The position numbers and the translations under genes were made by a program. A DNA stretch of 38,590 nucleotides from CAINVV01 sp964506325 (GTDB taxonomy: Bacteria; Bacteroidota; Bacteroidia; Bacteroidales; Prolixibacteraceae). The notes beneath the pieces were generated by a model, which did not search any database, was not told the origin of the DNA, and worked only from the letters and a program-made list of their open reading frames with translations. The stretch covers positions 1-38,590 of the forward strand of contig CAZDLO010000024.1 of assembly GCA_964506325.1 (NCBI GenBank). Direction: 5' to 3'. Positions 33,471 through 38,590 of the stretch are shown piece after piece (the first letter of the stretch is position 1; every line of letters begins with the position of its first letter).

Positions 33471-34295
33471 ATGAAAAAAGTATTTCTTCTAGTGACCTTA
33501 ATGGGCCTGTTTGTGCTGGCCTGCCAAAAGAAAGAAAACATCGTCAACGAAATTACCGATAGTAATATGCAGATGCTGGGCGACGAAGTTGCGAATGCAT
33601 CGTTTGTTGAAGACGTGATTCAGTTTGCCGATTTATATACGGCATTCGATGAAATGTTATTCCTGAAATCGGGCGAGATTGAAGCATGTCCGAAGATTAC
33701 CAAGGAATCGCCAAAAGACAAGTTATACCCCATGACTATTACTATGAATTTCGGAACTGGCTGTACTGCACTCGATGGCAAGAAAAAATCGGGTAAGATG
33801 ATCGTTGTAAAATCGGGTCCATGGACTGAGAAAGGTGCAACCCGTAAAATCAGCTTCGAAAATTTTGTGGTTGATGGCGTAAAGATTGAAGGTGAACAAA
33901 AAGCAACTCATGAAAGTATTGCTGACGACAAGCAAACCATTCGCTGGCAGGGTGAGGTAAAAATGACCAAGGCAGATGGTTCGTGGGTAAAACGTTCGGA
34001 GAATATTACTCGGACAATTACAGGTTATAAAACACCTGGTCTGACAGATAACAAGCTTGAAGTTGATGGTGCCTCCGAAGTAAGCCGTTCTGACAAGACT
34101 GGCTTCTCAAGAAAGATTACCAAGACTTTGGTTCGCATCGGCGACTGCAAACATTTCACCAATGGGATTGCTAAAATTGAAAAAACGGGAACTGAATATA
34201 TCATCGATTATGGCTTTAGCAAATCAACTACAGCCTGCGATAACTGGGTACTGATAATCAAGGGATCGGAAAAAAAGGAAGTTCAACTGAAATAG
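33471..34295 (+). CDS. Lipoprotein of unknown function
   Basis: The 274-residue protein starts with a lipoprotein signal peptide, MKKVFLLVTLMGLFVLAC, in which Cys18 would be lipidated. Lys-Lys-Glu follows rather than an inner-membrane Asp, so an outer-membrane site is likely. The mature part is beta-rich and highly charged, with a YPMTITMNFGTGCTALDGKKKSGK stretch near residue 85 and a repeat-like alternation of charged and hydrophobic residues to the end. Cysteines at about 75, 93, 225 and 253 could form disulfides. I recall similar Bacteroidetes lipoproteins with a Y-P-x-x-I-T-x-x-x-G-x-G-C pattern but no named function. The frame opens 45 codons earlier, but only ATG 33471 gives the signal peptide. 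Confidence 0.82.
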   Translation: MKKVFLLVTLMGLFVLACQKKENIVNEITDSNMQMLGDEVANASFVEDVIQFADLYTAFDEMLFLKSGEIEACPKITKESPKDKLYPMTITMNFGTGCTALDGKKKSGKMIVVKSGPWTEKGATRKISFENFVVDGVKIEGEQKATHESIADDKQTIRWQGEVKMTKADGSWVKRSENITRTITGYKTPGLTDNKLEVDGASEVSRSDKTGFSRKITKTLVRIGDCKHFTNGIAKIEKTGTEYIIDYGFSKSTTACDNWVLIIKGSEKKEVQLK

Positions 34296-34326
34296 CACAA
34301 CAGATTACCCTTTGAGGATATAGGCA

Positions 34327-34357
34327 AAAGGCAGCTGATCACTTATCGGCTGCCTTT
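34327..34357 (+). terminator. Terminator hairpin after the lipoprotein gene
   Basis: AAAGGCAGC-TGAT (34327-34339) pairs with ATCG-GCTGCCTTT (34345-34357) over 13 base pairs around a five-base loop CACTT. It is strong by stem length, but the T-run is short. Confidence 0.7.
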
Positions 34358-35046
34358 CAGGTTTGGGCATACCCTCTGGAGCTGAAGGAATGTTTTTATA
34401 CCCTTTATTTGAACAGGAGCAATCAAATCCTTGGTTATATGCTCATATTGGACACGCCGGAGTAATAATTACCCTAAGCCGGGGATTATTGAACCTTAAG
34501 TGCCGGATATAAATATTTAAAATTCAAAGAATTTAGGGTTGATCTCGAAAAACGGCGGAAAGTGGTCTATTTTGTCGACGCGTCCAGTTGGCCGAAGAAA
34601 CAATTTTTGAAAAAAATAAAGCTGACATTAAGAGTCTTATAAAGACTAAATCCTGGAAATCAAAGGTATTGCAGTGCCTGCCTGATCCCAATATTTTATT
34701 TACACATAATGATGGGATTTTGAAAGGAATAGCATTTCCAATAAAAACAGCAGCATTATTGAAATTTTTCAACTAAATATCAGTAAATCAATAATATAAA
34801 ATTTAATTGTAAATTGTTGTTGTTTGGATTAGTTGAAAGATTTTGCCAACGCCGGGTTACATAAGTCGCTGTAATCGATTGATTTTCAAAGAATTTTTAC
34901 ATTCATTCCCTTCTGCCACCTTTTAATGGGACAAAATCTGTTCCCTGATTGAAGAAATAATTGTATAACCCTTGCCAGGAGGTGATTTCATTTACTAAAT
35001 TCACAGAAGCTTGCTATTTTTAACAGGTCCTTAATTTTTTGATTCC
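34358..35046. other. Gene-poor stretch with ORF fragments
   Basis: No complete gene is supported. A frame from about 34520 to a stop at 34640-34642 reads KRRKVVYFVDASSWPKKQF, which faintly recalls the YFVDA segment of IS630-type transposases. A second frame (TTG 34588 to 34776) gives 62 residues, lysine-rich and then hydrophobic, with no motif I know. They overlap in different frames and may be decayed pieces of a transposed or deleted gene. The remainder, 34780-35046, is AT-rich with nothing evident. Confidence 0.4.
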
Positions 35047-36519
35047 ATGCATAAACTACTGATTTTATTCCTGGCTATTCTTAATGTGTCGGCAAGCAAG
35101 GCGGCCGTCAAGAAAATGTATGGCAAAAGGCCCAATATCATCTGGATCATGATTGAGGACTGGGGCTATGACCTCTCCTGTTATGGGGCCAAAGGGGTTC
35201 AGACTCCCAACATTGACAAGCTCGCGTCCCAGGGAGTGCGGTTTAATCATTCTTTCTGCACTGCTCCGGTTTGCTCTCCTTCACGCTCGGCCATGATGAC
35301 CGGATTTCACCAGGGGTACATCGGATGCGGTCAGCACCGGACGGAAGGGCCGGGATTTATAAGGAAGGAGCTGCCGTTCGGAATCAGGCCAATTCCCCAT
35401 TTGCTGGAAGAGGCGGGTTATTATACCTGCCTTCTGGATAAGAAAACAGATTGCAATTTCGTCACCTCCAGGCCTCTTTTTATGGGGAAAGACTGGTCTG
35501 AAAGAAAGGATAATCAACCGTTCTACGCTCAGGTGTCCTTCAAGGGAACTCACAGGGTCTGGAATCGGGATACAATCAGGCCGGTAGATATAAAATCCGT
35601 GGATGTTCCGCCATTTTATCCGGATGTGCCATTCATTCGGAGGGATATCGCCAATGGAATGGAGGCTGTGCAGAATGTCGACAGGGAAGTTGGTAAATTA
35701 CTTAAACGGCTGGATGATGAAGGACTGACTGAAAATACGCTGGTATTTTTTATTGGTGACAATGGCAAATGCATGGCCAGGGGGAAACAATTTCTGTACG
35801 ACCAGGGGATGGTCGTTCCCATGATTGTCAGATGGCCCGGTTTTGTTCCGGAGGGCCGCATTAATGAAAACATGGTTATGACCATAGACATCTGCGCCAC
35901 CATACTTGACGCGGCCGGAATAAAGCCCGGTTATGAGCTTCACGGGAAGAACCTGTTTGGAAATGAGGTGGCAAGACGAAAATATGTTTTCGCCTCCAGG
36001 GATAAGATGGACTGGACCTTCGATGCCATGAGGGCCATCCGGTCGAAGGAGTTCAAACTGATACAGAACCTTATGCCGGAGAGGCCCTACTGCCAGTACA
36101 GCCAATACAAGGAGGCCAACTATCCTGATCTGGCGATACTTAATCTTATGAATCTGAAGGGAGAACTCACGGCAGGTCAGGCTAAATTTATGGCGACAAG
36201 CAAGCCGGAGATTGAACTGTACGATCTCAGGAAGGATCCTTTTGAATTGCAGAATGTGGCTGACGATCCGGATTATGCCAGTGTGAAAGCGGAAATGCTG
36301 GCTATCCTTGCTGAATGGCGTACATCCATCCATGATCCCGGAGTCAGCGAAGAATTCCGTAGAGGCGGATGGCCTTCCGTATTTCCTACCCGGTCTATTG
36401 CGGAGTGGGAGCAGATTGTCGGCCAATGGGAGAAATGGCTTTTCAGCATACCCTACAGCAAAGCTGAATTTCCGAAAATTGGATTAATTCCGGGTGCCGA
36501 ACCGATCAGACTGAAGTAG
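35047..36519 (+). CDS. Secreted sulfatase, possible N-sulfoglucosamine sulfohydrolase type
   Basis: This 490-residue alkaline-phosphatase-fold sulfatase has a signal peptide over about the first 20 residues. Sulfatase motif CSPSR begins at Cys76, the residue converted to formylglycine by a maturase. Metal ligands are visible as IMIEDWGYD (the first Asp pair replaced by Glu-Asp) and FIGDNGK near 235. The opening YGAKGVQTPNIDKLASQGVRFNHSFCTAPVCS and the TGFHQGYIGCGQHRT that follows resemble heparan N-sulfatase-like enzymes, as I recall them, but the substrate is a guess. It precedes a second, different sulfatase by 284 bp, suggesting joint breakdown of a sulfated glycan in the periplasm. Confidence 0.85.
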   Translation: MHKLLILFLAILNVSASKAAVKKMYGKRPNIIWIMIEDWGYDLSCYGAKGVQTPNIDKLASQGVRFNHSFCTAPVCSPSRSAMMTGFHQGYIGCGQHRTEGPGFIRKELPFGIRPIPHLLEEAGYYTCLLDKKTDCNFVTSRPLFMGKDWSERKDNQPFYAQVSFKGTHRVWNRDTIRPVDIKSVDVPPFYPDVPFIRRDIANGMEAVQNVDREVGKLLKRLDDEGLTENTLVFFIGDNGKCMARGKQFLYDQGMVVPMIVRWPGFVPEGRINENMVMTIDICATILDAAGIKPGYELHGKNLFGNEVARRKYVFASRDKMDWTFDAMRAIRSKEFKLIQNLMPERPYCQYSQYKEANYPDLAILNLMNLKGELTAGQAKFMATSKPEIELYDLRKDPFELQNVADDPDYASVKAEMLAILAEWRTSIHDPGVSEEFRRGGWPSVFPTRSIAEWEQIVGQWEKWLFSIPYSKAEFPKIGLIPGAEPIRLK

Positions 36520-36625
36520 GGATTTTCCCTGCAACTACCCGGGGGGGTGAATTCAAAAGGCAGGTCTTGCGGAAAAACAACAATAAGTAGCGGAACAGAA
36601 ATAATACCCTGTTTTTTGAATCTGA

Positions 36626-36722
36626 CCCCTCTAAATCTCCCCAAAGGGGGAGACTTCAGATTTGTTCATCAATGTTCATCCGGGCACTACCCCTTCCTGT
36701 GGAAGGGTGGACGGAGATTAAA
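36626..36722. repeat. Hairpin-rich intergenic repeat, copy 2
   Basis: The element opens with GAATCTGACCCCTC and holds two short perfect hairpins: TCTCCCC/GGGGAGA (36636-36653) and CCCTTCC/GGAAGGG (36691-36707, three-base loop). AATCTCC (36634-36640) and GGAGATT (36713-36719) mirror each other at the ends. The layout and first hairpin are related to the element at 7660-7762. It lies between the two sulfatase genes. Confidence 0.55.
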
Positions 36723-36803
36723 ATGCCAGGGAATAAATTGTGACAATATATCGTTTTTTTAAATTAATTAGAATAATTCTAAATAATAAAACCATCAAAA
36801 GCT

Positions 36804-38408
36804 ATGAAAAAGGGAATCCAGGAGTTGCTCCTTTCATCGGGGCTCGCAGCTGTTTGCTCCGTTGCTTTAAACCCTTGTCATGCGCTGGCAGGAGACAAAA
36901 AGCCGAACGTCCTGTTTATCCTGGCGGATGATTTTGGTTACCATGATCTAAGCCGTTCCGGCAGCAAGCTGTATGAAACCGTTAATATCGACCGTATCGC
37001 TGCCCGTGGCATGGTATTCACCAACGGATATGCCGCCTGCCAGGTTTGCAGTCCGTCGCGTGCCAGCATCATGACGGGCAAATTCCCTGCCCGGCATGGC
37101 ATAACAGATTACATCGGGGCTTCCTCGGGAGAGAAATGGAGGGAGACCAAGCGGTTCAGTAAATTATTGCCGGCCGAATACCTCCGGAACCTTCCGGCCG
37201 AATACACCATCTTGCCCGAAGCCATGAAACAGGCAGGATACAAAACCTTTTTTGCCGGTAAGTGGCATTTGGGCAGCAAGGGCTCATGGCCTGAGGACCA
37301 TGGTTTTGATGTCAACAAAGGAGGGTGGGATGCCGGAAGCCCCAAAGCCTATTTTGCTCCTTATGGTAACCCTAATCTGCCGGACGGTAAAAACGGGGAG
37401 GAGCTTTCCATGAGGCTGGCCCGGGAGACGGTCAGGTTCCTGGAAGAAAACAACCCTGTACAAACGGGGCAGCCTGTTTTTGCATTCCTCTCGTTCTATG
37501 CCGTACATGCCCCGGTCCAGACAACAAAAGCGAAATGGGAGAAATACAGGCAGAAAGCCGAACAACTGGGAATAGCTGCCTCAGGTTATGAAATGGGCCG
37601 TTATCTGCCCATCCGGCAGGTTCAGGACAATCCTCTCTATGCCGGGTTGATCGAATCGATGGATGATGCCGTTGGCGTAGTGCTGAACGGATTGAAAAGG
37701 CTAGGGCTGGAGGAGAATACCATCGTCATATTCACCAGCGACAATGGCGGAGTAGCTTCCGGAGACAATTATTCTACCTCCAACGCCCCGTTGCGGGGAG
37801 GCAAGGGCAACCAGTGGGAGGGAGGGATCCGCGAACCCTATTTTATGGTGGTGCCCTGGATGAAACTGGCCCACAAAGAATGCGATGTGCCGGTTTCCGG
37901 CACTGATTTCTATCCTACCATCCTGGACCTTGCCGGCCTGCCCCTTCGTCCCGGCCAGCACAACGACGGGGTCAGCCTGTTGCCACTCCTGCAAGGCCGC
38001 AAAATTCCCGAAAGGGATCTGATCTGGCACTATCCCCATTATGGCAACCAGGGAGGGGAGCCATGCTCCATCCTTAGAAGGGGAGCGTGGAAACTGATAC
38101 ACTATTATGAGGATGGCCGGGAGGAGCTCTACAACCTGAAGACTGATCTCTCAGAGAAATCAAACATTGCTGGGGATCACCCTGTACTGGTTAAGGAGCT
38201 AAGCACCAAACTGTTTAAATACCTGTACGATGTTGGGGCCAAATTTCCTGAAAAGGACCCCCTGTATTCGGCAAATGCCGAAAAGCAGTACCTTGACGGC
38301 ATTGCAGGGATAAAACTCCCCCAGCTGGAAGAACAACGAATGAAAATTTTGTCCAAAGATTTCGATCCAAAGAACAACTGGTGGGGAAGCCTGGGTCCGG
38401 ATGAATGA
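36804..38408 (+). CDS. Secreted arylsulfatase family sulfatase
   Basis: The 534-residue protein has an N-terminal signal peptide ending near ALAG (residue 30) and a full sulfatase domain. The key parts are ILADDFGYHDL (two metal Asp residues), Cys82 in CSPSRASIMTG (formylglycine site), GKWHLG around 153, and FTSDNGGVASG around 312 with metal Asp-Asn. The C-terminal region contains WHYPHYGNQGGEPCSILRRGAWKLIHYYEDG, a common closing pattern. It differs clearly from the upstream sulfatase, so the two probably act on different linkages. No formylglycine-generating maturase is seen in the window, so activation must come from elsewhere in the genome. Confidence 0.93.
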   Translation: MKKGIQELLLSSGLAAVCSVALNPCHALAGDKKPNVLFILADDFGYHDLSRSGSKLYETVNIDRIAARGMVFTNGYAACQVCSPSRASIMTGKFPARHGITDYIGASSGEKWRETKRFSKLLPAEYLRNLPAEYTILPEAMKQAGYKTFFAGKWHLGSKGSWPEDHGFDVNKGGWDAGSPKAYFAPYGNPNLPDGKNGEELSMRLARETVRFLEENNPVQTGQPVFAFLSFYAVHAPVQTTKAKWEKYRQKAEQLGIAASGYEMGRYLPIRQVQDNPLYAGLIESMDDAVGVVLNGLKRLGLEENTIVIFTSDNGGVASGDNYSTSNAPLRGGKGNQWEGGIREPYFMVVPWMKLAHKECDVPVSGTDFYPTILDLAGLPLRPGQHNDGVSLLPLLQGRKIPERDLIWHYPHYGNQGGEPCSILRRGAWKLIHYYEDGREELYNLKTDLSEKSNIAGDHPVLVKELSTKLFKYLYDVGAKFPEKDPLYSANAEKQYLDGIAGIKLPQLEEQRMKILSKDFDPKNNWWGSLGPDE

Positions 38409-38544
38409 ACTGCCCGGCAATTGACTGCGGCTAAGTTTTGCAGGGAATGGCGTAACGGTGAACCTTTATTTTCAGGTTGAAGCGGGAAATAGGTCCATAT
38501 TTTTTCCATAATTGCTAATATTGTAAAAGCTTATCAAACCATCT

Positions 38545-38590
38545 ATGAAAATTGCAATTGTTGGTAGCGGATATGTTGGCCTGGTAACGG
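38545..38590 (+). CDS. UDP-glucose/GDP-mannose dehydrogenase, N-terminal start (partial)
   Basis: ATG 38545 opens a frame reading MKIAIVGSGYVGLVT up to the right edge. This is the typical NAD-binding Rossmann start (GxGYVG) of UDP-glucose 6-dehydrogenase and GDP-mannose 6-dehydrogenase. Only 15 codons are seen, so the substrate cannot be told. Confidence 0.75.
   Translation, partial: MKIAIVGSGYVGLVT

Noticed and set aside
1..38590. CRISPR array, prophage or complete conjugative element
   Set aside because: I saw no spaced direct-repeat array and no phage structural or transfer genes; the only mobile-element traces are the tRNA scar and nearby fragments.

Overview
The window looks like a chromosomal piece of a Bacteroidetes genome, probably Bacteroidales or a relative. 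Several upstream regions carry the Bacteroidetes-type promoter (TTG, a spacer of about 19-22 bases, then TAnnTTTG), Shine-Dalgarno sequences are weak, and the gene content fits: a DUF4402 protein, GtrA, ammonia-dependent AsnA, an S24-repressor/DinB/DnaE cassette, a DUF5009-type membrane acyltransferase and secreted sulfatases. A run of ten Ns inside hemL shows that this is a draft assembly.

Layout. 1-2.3 kb: tail of a probable DUF3471 serine hydrolase, a GtrA membrane protein and a GntP-type permease. 2.4-7.5 kb: a damage-tolerance cassette, with a self-cleaving XRE/S24 repressor divergent from dinB and a second DnaE-type polymerase; the shared 120-bp gap holds a promoter and helically phased TAGT repeats. 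7.5-12.6 kb: a PAS histidine kinase, a secreted DUF4402 protein with a repeat-rich leader, a 60-residue protein of unknown function and a REC-HisKA-HATPase-REC hybrid. 12.7-15.2 kb, minus strand: a GNAT acetyltransferase, tcdA (tRNA ct6A formation) and a DUF5009-like membrane acyltransferase. 15.7-18.5 kb: a cation diffusion facilitator followed closely by a response regulator and its kinase.

18.9-29.1 kb is a near-complete haem operon on the plus strand: hemA, a hemC-hemD fusion, hemB, hemL (interrupted only by the N-run), hemE, hemN, hemH and a HemY-type protoporphyrinogen oxidase. Together they take glutamyl-tRNA to protohaem by the protoporphyrin route. It is followed by a small histidine-containing membrane protein, an RsmI-like methylase, a PhnP-like metallo-hydrolase and asnA with a strong terminator.

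At 32.8 kb lies tRNA-Arg(TCT). Directly behind it is what looks like an old integration scar: paired direct repeats, the first nine or so codons of a Bacteroidetes tyrosine integrase, and no element. The scar is followed by a lipoprotein gene, a 750-bp gene-poor stretch with ORF fragments, two secreted formylglycine sulfatases, and the first codons of a UDP-glucose/GDP-mannose dehydrogenase at the right edge.

The points most worth a second look are the repressor/operator architecture of the polymerase cassette, the tRNA-Arg scar, the membrane protein behind the haem operon, and two copies of a hairpin-rich intergenic repeat at 7.7 and 36.7 kb.
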